Assembly (NCBI RefSeq): GCF_002104995.1
Contig: NW_024468256.1
Coordinates: 82,001 to 146,000, forward strand
Source: Linderina pennispora
Taxonomy: Eukaryota; Kickxellomycota; Kickxellomycetes; Kickxellales; Kickxellaceae
Reading direction: 5' to 3'
DNA: 64,000 nucleotides
The first letter of the stretch is position 1, and the number at the start of each line of letters is the position of its first letter. A model generated the notes under the pieces. That model made no database searches, was not told the origin of the DNA, and saw only the letters and a program-made list of their open reading frames with translations. A program made the position numbers and the translations under genes. Shown piece after piece: positions 42,501 to 53,300 of this stretch.

Positions 42501-43182
42501 GTAGATCCTCATAGCGCTGGCAGAGAAAGCCGGCAGGAGAAGTCGGTGGGCAAGTTGCCACGCAGGATCAGATGCAGTCGTTGTGAATAGCCCCTTCCCG
42601 CCAAGTTCCTGCAATTCAGCAAATGGCTGCTCTTCAGCACGCTTGAAAAAAATACTCGCTCTCGTACATGATCGCCTTTGCTACAGTCGGGTCACGCGTC
42701 ACAAAAAACCTTTGGCTGAAAATGTAGAGCTGAACAGTGTCGCCATGAGAATCGTGCATGCTGCTCAATCCTTCGCGGAAATTCCTCATAAACCGTGGCA
42801 AAGCCCCAATAAGTGGGTATCCGGGTACCAAGGGTGCCTCTCGGACAGAAACTGGCTTTGCCAAGAACGCGACCTTGCAGGCAGATAGATGACCGATGCT
42901 CTCAATGACCTTGCCGTTAATATCCTCGAGCTGGATTGCCTCAGGAACGAACAATGCACCGGGACTACGCTTTGCGATCGACTGGCGGAAGTTGGACAGG
43001 TCGGCATCGGCAAGGGTAGTGGAGACGATGAAGCCATCAGTCTCTGGCGCCTTCCCCTTCTCAACGACGACAATATACACAGTCTGCAGGTCAATGGCAG
43101 GACAAGCGGAGGTGTTGGAGACAGCCGCAAGGCACGACAAGGAAGTGATAGATGCCACAGAGTAGTTGCTGCTGGAAAGCAT
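39569..43182 (-). pseudogene. CYP505-like P450:reductase fusion with about six frame breaks
   Basis: Self-sufficient fatty-acid hydroxylase architecture (P450foxy/BM3 type). The haem domain has I-helix AGSETS, KETLRLYPPVP (ExxR) and FSAGQRSCIGF (Cys ligand). It is followed by an FMN domain (SILFGSNMGVSEEYA, TYNGLPPDNA, FGCGNSLWRTYQKFP) and the FAD/NADPH reductase (APRRYSIAS, FIGAGTGIASFRGFL, GGRIYVCGSADKLAKDVV). The reading frame changes near 42646-42652 (7-A run), 42091-42100, 40175-40185, 40055-40065, 39816-39820 (5-A run) and 39775-39777. Each break is explained by one base, and none fits GT-AG introns. I see no extra nonsense codons. Either this is a young pseudogene or a patch of sequencing error. 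An unusual 110-residue N-terminal extension precedes the P450 start. Confidence 0.85.
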
Positions 43183-43749
43183 AGTTGGTTGATTGGTTGA
43201 ACCAGGTTATAACTGAAGTAAGTATATGGTAAAGTTATAATGGAAATGTTGATTGCCTAGGCACTACAAGCTGGCTTGGGTATGTCCACTATTTAACCAG
43301 GCTCTCTAAAGTAGCGTTCAAGCTCATTTCTTGGCAAAAAAATTGATAACGCCACAAAAGGAGAACAATATGTATGCTATAGATTTTATTTCGCTCAGGA
43401 TAGAGATTGGTGGTGGCCGACATCGCATCCGAGTCAGGTGCAATTTCCCGATGCATGCCTAAAACACAGAATGAGACGGAATGCCCGTGTCTCTTGATCT
43501 ACGGCCATGGCAAATGCCTGTCTCATGGACATTTATTACCTCCAGGACTAATCCGGAGCCTAGCTGGTTAACTTTTAACTGGCATTTCATATAATATATA
43601 TGACAATTCATCAGCTCGAGCATAATTAAAAATGTGCTTCTTTGCCTGTTCCCTGATAGCCAGAACATATCGGACTATGGAAAATCTTATCATAGCACGA
43701 GTCTCAAAAGCAAGTTCGTGTTATATTTCACCCCTAACATTACCAGATA
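43183..43749. other. Intergenic, P450 promoter and ligase 3' flank
   Basis: No gene recognised. AT-rich, with only short open frames. Confidence 0.5.
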
Positions 43750-45393
43750 TTAAAGCTTGGCCTTGTGCTTCTGCGACTCGCGCTCCTTCAGAACACGCCG
43801 GAGGATCTTCCCGGTTGCTGACTTGGGAACGGCATCGATGACCTCAATTCCACCACGCAGCCGCTTGTAATGAGTGACGCGCGAGTTCAGCCATGAGTGA
43901 ATCTCATCAACAATACCTGTTTTGTTGGCATTGGGCTTGATAACGACGAATCCCTTGGGAACCTCAGTTGCCCGAGTGTCGTCATAGACACCAATGACTG
44001 CTGCGTCCAGAATCGCTGGGTGATCAAGCAGCAGGCCCTCAATTTCAGCGGGTGGGATCTGGAAGCCCTTGTACTTGATCAGTTCCTTCTTGCGGTCGGT
44101 GATGAAGTTGTAGCCGTCCTTGTCGATATAGCCAACATCTCCGGTATGGAGATAGCCCTCAGAGTCCAAGGTCTCGGCAGTAGCCGCTGGATTCTTCAGG
44201 TAGCCCACCATGATGTTGGGACCGCGGTAGCACAGCTCGCCAACCTCACCAGGACCAACCTCCTTGCCATCATCGTCAATGACCTTGGCAGTCATGTTTG
44301 GAATGAGCTGGCCTGATGAGCCATACACAACCTTACCAGGGCTAATCCGGGTAATCACTGGGCTTGATTCAGAAAGGCCATATCCCTGGCAAACTGGGAA
44401 TCCCAGAACCTTCTGTGCCTCCTGCTGCAGCTCCTTGGTGAGTGGAGCAGCCCCACTGTTGATAAACAGCAGGCTCGAGATGTCGTACCTTTTGACAACC
44501 GGGCTCTTGGTCAGACCGAGGATAATAGGCGGCACCAGGTGGGCAGCGCGGCAGCGGTACTGCTGCACTAGCTGGCAGAACTTTTCAAGGTCGAACTGGG
44601 GCATGATCACAAGTGGGCGGCCCTGGCACAGCTGCAAGTGCATGATGCATGTCAGGCCGTAGATGTGGAAGAACGGGAGGACAGCGATCATATGTGCATT
44701 AGGCTCGATATGTGCGTAGGCGTCGGTAAGGTACTTGTCGCTCTTGTCAACTGCCAGGTTCTGCGTGATGTTGGCGACGACGTTGCGGTGGCTGAGCATG
44801 ACACCCTTGGGATTGCCGCTGGTACCAGAACTGAAGACAATAAACGAAAGCGCATTCTTCGTCTCTTCCTCAGTGCGCAGATAGACGCGCGGGAAGGGCT
44901 TGGTTGAGAGGATGTTGAAAATAGGGTTGGCACCATCTAGCGTAAAGATGAGGTTGTCAGGAATAGACGACGCAGCAGAATTCACTGCTTCCTTGATGGC
45001 AGGGACCTTGGCGTCAATCGAAACCACCATCTTTGCGCCAGTCAGCTTGATCTGGTGGGCAAGCTCGCGCGCAGTGTACAGTGGGTTGGCGGTGGTGACG
45101 ACAGCACCGACCATCTGTGTCGCCAGGGTGATTGCTGGGTAGTAGACGTTGTTTGGGAGGACGACCAGCAGTGTATCGCCCTTATTCAGACCGGTGTTGT
45201 TGAAAAGGCCCGAGGCGAGAGCATTGGTGAGCTTCTCCAGATCAGCAAACGACAGGGTCTTGGACTCGCTGACAAGGAAGGGCAGCTCGGGCTTCTGCCC
45301 AAATAGCGTCGAATTCTTTACTGTGTTGAAAAAGAATGTCGGCAGATCAACCGATGGGATGGCGATGCTGGGGGCGAGAGAGGCAATGGGCAT
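43750..45393 (-). CDS. Acyl-CoA / 4-coumarate-CoA ligase-like enzyme, peroxisomal
   Basis: 547 residues from the ATG at 45393 (MPIASLAPSIAIPS). The frame is open upstream but reads leader with a TATA box. ANL-superfamily adenylation enzyme activating a carboxylic acid with ATP and CoA. The AMP-binding P-loop is FSSGTSGNPKGVMLSHRN, then YGLSESSPVITR, GELCYRGPNIMVGYLKNP, HTGDVGYIDKDGY, DRKKELIKYKGFQIPPAEIE and the catalytic Lys motif KSATGKILRR. The protein ends HKAKL, a PTS1-type signal (AKL), implying peroxisomal import. 4CL-like members in fungi act on fatty or aromatic acids; the substrate is not readable. It is adjacent to and co-oriented with the broken fatty-acid P450 gene. Confidence 0.9.
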   Translation of the reverse strand: MPIASLAPSIAIPSVDLPTFFFNTVKNSTLFGQKPELPFLVSESKTLSFADLEKLTNALASGLFNNTGLNKGDTLLVVLPNNVYYPAITLATQMVGAVVTTANPLYTARELAHQIKLTGAKMVVSIDAKVPAIKEAVNSAASSIPDNLIFTLDGANPIFNILSTKPFPRVYLRTEEETKNALSFIVFSSGTSGNPKGVMLSHRNVVANITQNLAVDKSDKYLTDAYAHIEPNAHMIAVLPFFHIYGLTCIMHLQLCQGRPLVIMPQFDLEKFCQLVQQYRCRAAHLVPPIILGLTKSPVVKRYDISSLLFINSGAAPLTKELQQEAQKVLGFPVCQGYGLSESSPVITRISPGKVVYGSSGQLIPNMTAKVIDDDGKEVGPGEVGELCYRGPNIMVGYLKNPAATAETLDSEGYLHTGDVGYIDKDGYNFITDRKKELIKYKGFQIPPAEIEGLLLDHPAILDAAVIGVYDDTRATEVPKGFVVIKPNANKTGIVDEIHSWLNSRVTHYKRLRGGIEVIDAVPKSATGKILRRVLKERESQKHKAKL

Positions 45394-46094
45394 GATGGAG
45401 AGATTGAGCAGACGTACAGATAAAGAGCGGAAGCAGTCACAGTTACCAGGGAGACCAGCAGTCTTTGCTGTGCCTTTTATACGGTTGTGCAGCAGCATAT
45501 CCTACGGGTGGCCGGAGGTGTTTTTGCAGCCGAAATCCACCGGTACAGTCCTGACTGGCTCCAAACACGAATTTCTGTCGTTTGGAAGGTTTCCGCTTGA
45601 GCGTGGTAATCGAAAATTGTACGGACGGAATGGTCAGGCATTTAGGGATCGCCCGGCTTTTCGCAAATGGGAAGAACGGAGCGGAGCAGTGGTTTCAAAA
45701 GCCGATCCGCACGAGCCGGGTGGACTACATATTAGGCAGAGTTTAGGGAACACTTGTTCCGGCCAGAAGGGCGCATGGTGAGAGTATTTGGCGACAAGAT
45801 AGACATTTGAGCAAGCTGTACTCAAATGGGACTTCACATGGACATGGGGGCTTATGCAACGGATACACAGTATATAAACTGCGGGTTCTAAGTACCAGCA
45901 CATATGTTATCATATACACAGCTGCCGAGAGGGTAAGGGGTCAAATATCAGCGGTAGCATGCACAAAGTAGAGCAGTGTTGATTGCATGCAGGCTAGCCT
46001 CAGTAAACAAAGGTGACGATGGAGAGTGTGAATGCGTAACATAGCATAGGAGTGGATTTCCATGACCCTCAGACGTGTTAGCCGTTAAGGCTTA
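45394..46094. other. Intergenic, ligase promoter to tRNA
   Basis: Contains the ligase TATA box (45474-45481) and, at its end, the tRNA leader shared with the other tRNA-Arg copy. No other gene seen. Confidence 0.5.
45474..45481 (-). promoter_or_regulatory. TATA box of acyl-CoA ligase gene
   Basis: TATAAAAG on the minus strand, about 85 bp upstream of the chosen start codon at 45393. It supports that start over the upstream in-frame ATG at 45498. Confidence 0.55.
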
Positions 46095-46167
46095 GGCCGC
46101 TTAGCTCAGAGGCTAGAGCGCTCGTTTCCGATGCGAGAAGTCCACGGTTCGATCCCGTGATCGGTCG
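46095..46167 (+). tRNA. tRNA-Arg (anticodon CCG), second copy
   Basis: Identical 73-nt sequence to the copy at 35510-35582, in the opposite orientation: anticodon CCG in loop TTCCGAT, same D and T arms, same imperfect acceptor pairing. A run of five T follows directly, a normal Pol III terminator. About 19 bp before the gene (TGTTAGCCGTTAAGGCTTA) are also shared, so the duplicated block includes the leader. Confidence 0.93.
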
Positions 46168-46285
46168 CTTTTTGCACTTTTGCAGTCGATGCGTATCGAC
46201 ATGTGGATATGCTTTTACTCTTTGAATCTCATAGATGGTACGAATGCTACATTTAAAGGTGTCCACGACGAGGCCACAACTTGTT

Positions 46286-48292
46286 TTATATCAAACTGGG
46301 GGGTGGCCGCGCTTCCCGTGATGTGTTTTTCCGCAGCCGCTCCGTGTGCTTCCGGCCACCGCCAGCAAGATCGCCTTTATCTTTTCCACCGACATACCGT
46401 GTTGCAGACTGTGCGCCTAGATCTGTGGCAGTGCCAGTCTGGTGTTCCGGCGTGACCTGGGCCGAGGGGGTGAGCATGGACAGGGGGGCTTCAAGGCGCG
46501 GGCGCTTCTCAGGAGTGGTCTGGCACTCAGAATCGCGGACCATGTCGTCGAAATCAATATTTTTGCGCTTGGCGGCAGCCAGGATCTTGGGCGACAGCAG
46601 GGATGGTGGGGGTGGCATGGAACGAAGATTCGTCGGGGTGGCAGGGCGCGAATTGTGGCGCTTGCGGTGCGGGCGTCCGCCGCCCTCAACATCGCCCTGC
46701 CGCCAGTTGTCGACGTATCTTGGCTTCTCGGCAGCCTTTCCGGTTTGTGACTTGGGAGTGGTCATAGCGCTGCGTGTGACAGTGGTCTTTCGCGGTGGTG
46801 TTTGCGGTGGTTGCTGGATCGAAGCAAAGTCCAGGGCGGGTGGCGGTTGGTCATGGAGGGCGCGACTGGTGCGGCTCAGGCGCCGGTCGTGTTTGGCCGA
46901 AAGCAGGGCGCTAGGAGATTCCGCAATCACAGTATTCTCGATGTCAATGGTGTCGGCGCTAATCATGGATGAGCTAGCGTGCTGCGGCGTCTGGGCGAGC
47001 TGTGACGACGTCGGATCAATAGCATGGCTAGGTGCTTCCTCCTCTGATTCCAACGACGATCTCCGAGCTGCAAGCCGCGTTGGCCGCCGTGCGCTGCGCA
47101 TCAGCACATCCTCTGAGGGACTGGCAGGCATAGAGTCACCATCGATGTGCATGGCTGTTGGTGTGTCCGGGACGTAGATCCGCTGAGGCTGAAGGCTGCG
47201 GGTGATTGCAGCAAGGTCATCCATGGTCTGCGGTGCGGGTTCTGGCGAGAACGGGTTGGGTGACGTCTCAGGGTCGAAAATAAGTTGTGGATGGGCGGGC
47301 AAATCCAGAGAGTCATCCGGTGAGCTGAAGAAGCCGGGCGGGAACGACCCTGACTGGCGGATCGACGAATACACATCTAGTGTCGGCGGCTCCAGGCGGT
47401 CCAACACAGCACCCAAATACACAACCAGCCGGTTTGCAAACGCATGTGGTGACTTGAGCTCAGCCAGTTCCGTGATAGCTGCATCGGCTGTGCGCTTGCT
47501 CCTCATCTTCCTGGCCAGTTCTTTGATCCCAATCAATTCTTGGTCCAAGTCTGCCGCCAACTGTGAAGTTGCTGCGCCCCACAGCTCCGGGTATAGTGTG
47601 GTGCGTCCCTGATCTGCATCTGGGCCGACGTAATCCAGCGCTGCAACTACCTGGTCATTCGAATACTCGCCAAACACGCTGCTTGCCAGGGCCAGCTGCG
47701 CCAGCAGCATAGAAAGAATCGAGAACCACTCGGCGCCCACCGACACCTGCGTCAGCGTCTCGCTGTGGGCACCATGGAACACCACCAGCTGCTGCGACAG
47801 ATCCAGGAATATCTGCAAGATTGTTTGCGGCGGGCGGTTCGGGCGCATCAGCGACCACATCGGGTGGGCCGTCATATCGTCCTCTCGCGGATCGTAGGCG
47901 GTGAGTGGCCACTGGCGCACACTTCCGAACTGCTCGCCGTGGCGCCGATCGGAGATAGGAAGAATGTCGCTGAAGCATGATCCGATAAGCTCGTAAACGC
48001 GTGTGCGCACCCGGAACCCCTCGGTGGAGCCAGTGACGCAGCCTCGCTGCCGCAGCTTCTCCACGACCCCAAACGTACTTTGCAGCTGCGGAGTCAGAGC
48101 CTTCAGCTCATCAAAGTACCGTGCAGCATCGCTGTAGAGCGTCTCAGTATCGTCCCTGTGCCGCCGCTCCTGGATGCGACCAAGGCGCATGCGTAGTGTT
48201 AGGAGCCGCAGCGCGTAGCGCGTCGCCTGGTCCAAAAACGACTCTAAAAGCATGGACTGCGCCAGGGCTGCTGTTGGTGACTCATCCGCCAT
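46286..48292 (-). CDS. Unrecognised 668-residue, probably nuclear protein
   Basis: Intronless. The N-terminal half (about residues 1-330) is helical and well ordered (LLESFLDQATRYALRLLTLR, MRLGRIQERRHRDDTETLYS, QVSVGAEWFSILSMLLAQLA). The C-terminal half is disordered, Pro/Ser/Thr-rich and basic, with probable nuclear localisation signals (RPHRKRH, KRPRLEAP, AAKRKNIDFDD) and many TP/SP sites fit for cyclin-dependent kinases. I do not recognise the family. A nuclear, cell-cycle-regulated role is only inference from the tail. The start is the first ATG. It is followed by 118 bp to the tRNA. Confidence 0.75.
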   Translation of the reverse strand: MADESPTAALAQSMLLESFLDQATRYALRLLTLRMRLGRIQERRHRDDTETLYSDAARYFDELKALTPQLQSTFGVVEKLRQRGCVTGSTEGFRVRTRVYELIGSCFSDILPISDRRHGEQFGSVRQWPLTAYDPREDDMTAHPMWSLMRPNRPPQTILQIFLDLSQQLVVFHGAHSETLTQVSVGAEWFSILSMLLAQLALASSVFGEYSNDQVVAALDYVGPDADQGRTTLYPELWGAATSQLAADLDQELIGIKELARKMRSKRTADAAITELAELKSPHAFANRLVVYLGAVLDRLEPPTLDVYSSIRQSGSFPPGFFSSPDDSLDLPAHPQLIFDPETSPNPFSPEPAPQTMDDLAAITRSLQPQRIYVPDTPTAMHIDGDSMPASPSEDVLMRSARRPTRLAARRSSLESEEEAPSHAIDPTSSQLAQTPQHASSSMISADTIDIENTVIAESPSALLSAKHDRRLSRTSRALHDQPPPALDFASIQQPPQTPPRKTTVTRSAMTTPKSQTGKAAEKPRYVDNWRQGDVEGGGRPHRKRHNSRPATPTNLRSMPPPPSLLSPKILAAAKRKNIDFDDMVRDSECQTTPEKRPRLEAPLSMLTPSAQVTPEHQTGTATDLGAQSATRYVGGKDKGDLAGGGRKHTERLRKNTSREARPPPSLI

Positions 48293-48556
48293 GAGTTGAA
48301 TTCAAAAGTAGGCTGTTAAAAAAGTGCAGGGAAATAGAAAGGGCTGAATTGGGCAGGCTAAGAAAAAGTGTCTCTACAGTGTAAAAAAGTATAGGAAAGA
48401 GGAGGCGAAAGACAAAACGCGTTTCATGGGCACACAAGAATTACAAAACCGATGACGCCGCAAGTCGAGACAAAAAAGCCATCTTTCCTGATCCGCTCGC
48501 GTGTCTGGCTATATGCACTCGCGTCAAGTTTGGCGATGCCAGTAAATAATAGTACA

Positions 48557-48931
48557 TTAGTCGTCCTTGTCCTGGTCCTTCATGGCCAGCTCGCGCTCTA
48601 GATCCAGGAATGCGCGCATGGTTGGGTCAATTGAGTCGCGCAGGTTCTCAGGCTTTAGCTCCTCGGGCACAGGTTTCCCTTGCTTTTCGAATTCCTCGCT
48701 GATCGCCTTTGCTTGCTGCTGGTACTCACGCATGTCGTCGTCGTATAGATCCCACACGCAGAATTCACACCCTGTCAGGCAGCATGAGTCGTCCTCGGGC
48801 GGCTCGGGTTTGGGCGGCAGCGTGCGCATTAACGCCTTCAGGTCCTTTGAGGGCGCGGGGGTTGTGGAGAACAATAGACGGTGTGGGAGGCCGAGCGCTG
48901 GTCGCCGGACTAATTTGAACAGTGAATTCAT
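48557..48931 (-). CDS. Oxidoreductase-like domain protein (OXLD1-type), mitochondrial
   Basis: 124 residues from the ATG at 48931. A longer upstream frame reads promoter-like sequence. The N-terminus (MNSLFKLVRRPALGLPHRLL then FSTTP) is a likely mitochondrial presequence. The core is PPKPEPPEDDSCCLTGCEFC followed by VWDLYDDDMREY. This is the signature of the oxidoreductase-like family (proline-rich, then paired cysteines, then VWDxY). Members are small mitochondrial proteins of poorly known biochemical role. The tail is acidic and Lys-rich. It is divergent from the M50B-like gene, with a 440-bp shared promoter. Confidence 0.85.
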   Translation of the reverse strand: MNSLFKLVRRPALGLPHRLLFSTTPAPSKDLKALMRTLPPKPEPPEDDSCCLTGCEFCVWDLYDDDMREYQQQAKAISEEFEKQGKPVPEELKPENLRDSIDPTMRAFLDLERELAMKDQDKDD

Positions 48932-49371
48932 ACAGAGTGTATTGAGTAGCAGAGGAGATAACAAAAGATTAGTTGCTGGCAAAGTCCACAGGCTATAGCC
49001 TGCGACTGTCCTGGAGACCAACAGTAAAGAGGCCTGCAGACCGCAGAGGGCGGAAAAGCGGAATCTTGTGTTCCTGTCACACGGGGGGAGCTGGTGCTGC
49101 AACTCGTGGCTCGGCTCGATGCTGGAAGCGACGTTCTAGTGCCGCTCAGCACTATATTTAGATTCGCACAAAGATGCCAGGCTGCTGTGCTGCGCGCCAA
49201 GAGCAGCTTCATCTTAAAATAGTGCAGAAAGGAAGGGTCTCGGGCTGCACATCTCCAGTTGCTAATAGCCAGGTTCTTTGGCAGGCCAACCCATCTTCCG
49301 CCACCATTCATTTCCTCTCTCTCCACACATACCAGCTTTTCACCTGTATTTATACACTTTTAGACACACTC
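48932..49371. other. Divergent promoter between OXLD1-like and M50B-like genes
   Basis: 440 bp between the two start codons. A CT-rich tract (about 49312-49325) precedes the plus-strand start. No coding signal. Confidence 0.5.
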
Positions 49372-50148
49372 ATGGCACCTGTATATCCATCCGATACATT
49401 GCACTTTGCCAAGCGCGCCCTCACAAAAGACCAGATTGTCGAAGGCCTGACGCCGACACATGACCAAAAGATAACCTTGGTGGTTATCGGCGCCTACGCG
49501 CTGGCCATCCTCATCCTCTGGAACATGCCGTATGTAAACTACATCCTGTATCCGTTCAAGCTGGTAACAGTAGCCCTACACGAGTTCAGTCACGCCGCCG
49601 CGGGGCTGTGCACAGGCGCCAAAATCAAATCCATCACAATCGATCCCGACGAGGGCGGCCTGACGCGCATGGTCGGCGGCAAGTGGTTCTGCACGATGCC
49701 TGCGGGATATCTGGGCAGCTCGTTCCTGGGCGCGCTGATGGTGTTTGCCGGGTTCAATGTCCTGGCGTCGAAAGTCGTCTCGGTGTTTATTGGCGTCTGC
49801 CTACTGGCTACGCTGTTCTGGGCACGCAACTGGCTGACGCGCGGCATCACACTGCTGTTTGTTGGGCTGATTGTCGGCCTGTGGTTCACGCCCAGAGGTA
49901 TTGGGCTGAAATACGTGGTGCTGTTCATGGGCGTCATGAGCTCTCTGTACAGCGTCTGGGACATCATGGATGACACTATTCGGAGAAAGGTCAACGAGAG
50001 CGACGCGTCGCGGTTCGCAAAGGAGACGCACTGCAGCTCGCGGTGCTGTGGACTCATATGGCTTATCATTGCCCTGGTGTTCCTTGTTGCTGCCATCCTG
50101 CTCGGCATTGCCTTCTTGAAAAATGACCCGGCGGTGGCGTCCAAGTAA
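49372..50148 (+). CDS. Peptidase M50B-like membrane protein
   Basis: 258 residues. The start ATG at 49372 follows a CT-rich leader. The zinc-metalloprotease motif HEFSH (HExxH) lies inside the first membrane region (VTVALHEFSHAAAGLCTG), followed by Gly/Asp-rich sequence (SITIDPDEGGLTRMVGGKWF) and at least five hydrophobic helices, the last near the C-terminus (LIWLIIALVFLVAAILLGIA). This is the fungal M50B-like family, related to site-2-protease-type fold enzymes. The second metal ligand was not assigned with certainty. Protease activity is unproven. Likely in the ER or another endomembrane. Confidence 0.9.
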   Translation: MAPVYPSDTLHFAKRALTKDQIVEGLTPTHDQKITLVVIGAYALAILILWNMPYVNYILYPFKLVTVALHEFSHAAAGLCTGAKIKSITIDPDEGGLTRMVGGKWFCTMPAGYLGSSFLGALMVFAGFNVLASKVVSVFIGVCLLATLFWARNWLTRGITLLFVGLIVGLWFTPRGIGLKYVVLFMGVMSSLYSVWDIMDDTIRRKVNESDASRFAKETHCSSRCCGLIWLIIALVFLVAAILLGIAFLKNDPAVASK

Positions 50149-50347
50149 ACTCCTTTGCAGCTGTGCTGAGTTTTGGCAGCCAGCCCTTGTGGAAAAATTA
50201 AATCAAAAATCACTGTTTTTTCTTTCGTCAACAGCCAAAGGGCTGTCAGGGAACGCAAAGGTCAAGCACCATTCTCCTTCCGCAAAAACTCAGCAAATAT
50301 TCGTTTTATTTTTGTTTCTATAGCGCACAGTCATATTCTTTTGTAAC

Positions 50348-53300
50348 ATGGAGACTGCAGAGTCCCTTTGCGAGCAGCCTCTCGAGCTGAATATAATTAA
50401 GCAGATTCAACAAGGCGAATGGAGCGGCCTCAACGACAAACTGTAAGCAAGCCACGAACACCGTCATTCCGTTCTCCTCCTTGGCAACTGACCAGTTCAA
50501 GACAGCAACGCGTTATTATGAAAGCATTTCCGAACTAAAACTCCCCCTCCCCACGAGACATCGTTCTATTTTTCTCTCCACTTAGCACCAACGCGCTTTT
50601 GTCTGGTGCGCCCGAGGGTGCTGAGGCCGTGCTCTGCACACAGCTGCTGATTGCAGCGTGCACAAAGACCGACAGCCATGGATTCCCGGACGCCAGCACA
50701 TTCGCGCAAGGCATCTCACAGTGGGTCTCACACCACACAGACACACTCCGCAACACAACCAACGACGACGACGCAGAGCACGCACGGCGGCGCCTCAGCG
50801 AGGCCCTGGCAGACACGGTGTGGGCGCTAGGCGTCGAGTGGGCGCCGGACACTCATGAGACGAATACGGAAATAGAGGCTTGGTGGAGGACGCAGCAGAT
50901 GCGCGTACTGGAGCAAAGCAATCAGCTCACGATGGTGGCGAAGGCGCTGCTAGCAAAGAAACTGGTCACAAATACGTCAGCGCTGCAGCGGTGGGAGGGC
51001 AAGATGCTGGAGGCCACAGGCGTGGTGAAGAGCGCCGACATATATAACCGCAAGTACGTGCGGCTGTACACGACGCTGAATTTCAAGCAGACAAAGTACA
51101 ATCTGGTGCGCGAGCAGTCCGAGGGGTTCTCGAAGCTGCTGACGATGATCATGTGGGCCACGATGAAGGTTCCGCAGAGCGAAATTACGCCTGAAATCCT
51201 GGAACGCCTCGACTCTGGTTCGGACCGGCTTGGACCGCGTTCCATGGCGGCGATTCGCGAGATTCCTGTCCTGCAGGAGTGCGTGGGAGACCTGTTGCGT
51301 AGCATTAAGGGGGTGATTGGTCAGTTCAGCCTTGACCCGAACCGTGTAGTCGATATTCTGCTCGACTGCTTCATCACCGACGTGCGTGTCAGCTGGGCGT
51401 TCTTCCTGGCGCTGATTGACGCATCGCCGTGGGCTCGATCCGACCGGCTGGCGCAGCTTGTCGGCTGGCGCTTTCAGATTGCAGCTAAATCAGCCAAAAA
51501 CACAAAGCCAGCCGAAGAGCTCGTCACAGTGGCAGCGCTGCTCATCTCCCACGACCTCATCTCCCTGTCGGCACTGTACCCGTATCTGATGCCCAGCAAA
51601 GATGTACCGTTTTTGGCAGAGTTGAATGCGTGGCGTGACTCGCTCAGAGACTTGCAAGGCAGCCCGCTCAATGCGCTGGCATCAATGGGAGCGCTCGAGG
51701 GCGACGGCAGCGGCGGCAGCGGCGATGGCGGTGAAGACGAAGAGGAAGTCAAAGAGCCTGACGTCAACCAGCACGCGCTGTTGTGCGCGAAGCTGCTGGC
51801 GGTGGGCGATGCAGACAGCGCGCTGCGGTATCTGAAGAAGGAGCCAGACATGGCCCGCGTGAACCCAGAGATTGCTGACATTGTGGTGCGCATGATCGAC
51901 GAGGCCACGCGCTCGGTTTACGAAGCCACCGACTGCGTGCGGCTGCCAAGTCGGCCGCGGATCCGCGTGAAGATCTCGGTTCCAAGCAAGCCGCAGGCGG
52001 AGTGCAACACGTGGGGGCTGCCAGCACACGCCAAGCCCGAGGACGATGGGCATGGGCGGACGATCATTGTGCTGACGCCGCTGGTTACCCGATCGGTTGA
52101 GGGCTTCTTTTACGACAAGTTCTGGCTCCGCGGGCGCCTACCCACGGCTACAGCGCTGAGGGATATGCCGATGGTTCTGGCGCCGTGGTTGCGTGTGGCG
52201 TTTGTGCGACTCGCGGAGTCTCCGCAGCTTCTGACTCGGTTCATCCGGCTCTGCCGGTTCGGCATGCGGACCGATTTCGAGAGGTGGTATGGGTTCCTGT
52301 GCTCATGGGTGGTCCCAGCCTACTCGCTGGCCAAGTCGATGCCCGGGCTGTCGAACGAGCTGTGGTCGCTTGTCGGTGCCCTGCCGCTGAGCAGGCGCTA
52401 CGAGTTCTACAACATGTGGGAGGCGCTACTGGCTACTTGGGAGTCGAGGCTTCCCGAGATTGTGTCTGATGGTGAGCGCCCGGGCTCTAAGGCCAGTCAG
52501 CCGATTGACCTGATGTCAATGTCGCTGGAGGAAACATTCGATGATGATGACGAAGAAGTCATGGTCAGTAATGAAAAGGCGGTGCAGCTGTCGATGGTCG
52601 AAATCGAGGTGCTGATGAAGAAGGCGCGACGCGACGTCAACTCTGTGATGCGGCGGCTATCGGGCGAGAACGCGCGGGCCATGGGGCGACGCCTGTGCCA
52701 CCTGTGCCATGCCACGCCAACATTCTCTCTTGCGGTGATTCTGGGCCAGGTAACATCGTACGACAACCTTGTTGAGCCCGTGGTCGAGGCATTCCGGTAC
52801 CTGTCGCCGATGGACGCTGACATCTTATTCTACTTGATCATCCAAATGATCAACGACCCGGAGCGCGACAACCTGAAGCGCAAGAAGCTGAAGTCAGACA
52901 ACGTCAACCCGGCACACTGGCTGCAGAGCTTGGCGGCGTTTGTTGCAGCATACAGCCATCGGTACGAGTACGCGGGACTGGGCTTGGTCCTTGAATATCT
53001 GCTGAAGCGCATGCTGCGGGTTACACGCAACATTGACAATGAGCCAGTATACGAGCTGGTAATTGTCTCCGAGTGCATTCGGCGGTTGGCAGGCATTGAG
53101 CCGCTGTCGTCGCCCACAGACGACCAGACCCTGGCGCTGCAGGGCGGGCCACATTTGCGGCTCGAGGCGTACGGCATGAACAGCTCATGGCTGGTATCTT
53201 CAGAGGCGTCCGTGGAAGCATTGCTGGCAATCAACACGACTAACAAGCTGACGCATCGGCTGGCTGTCTGGCTGACGGACTTGCTGGTGGAGCGCAACCT

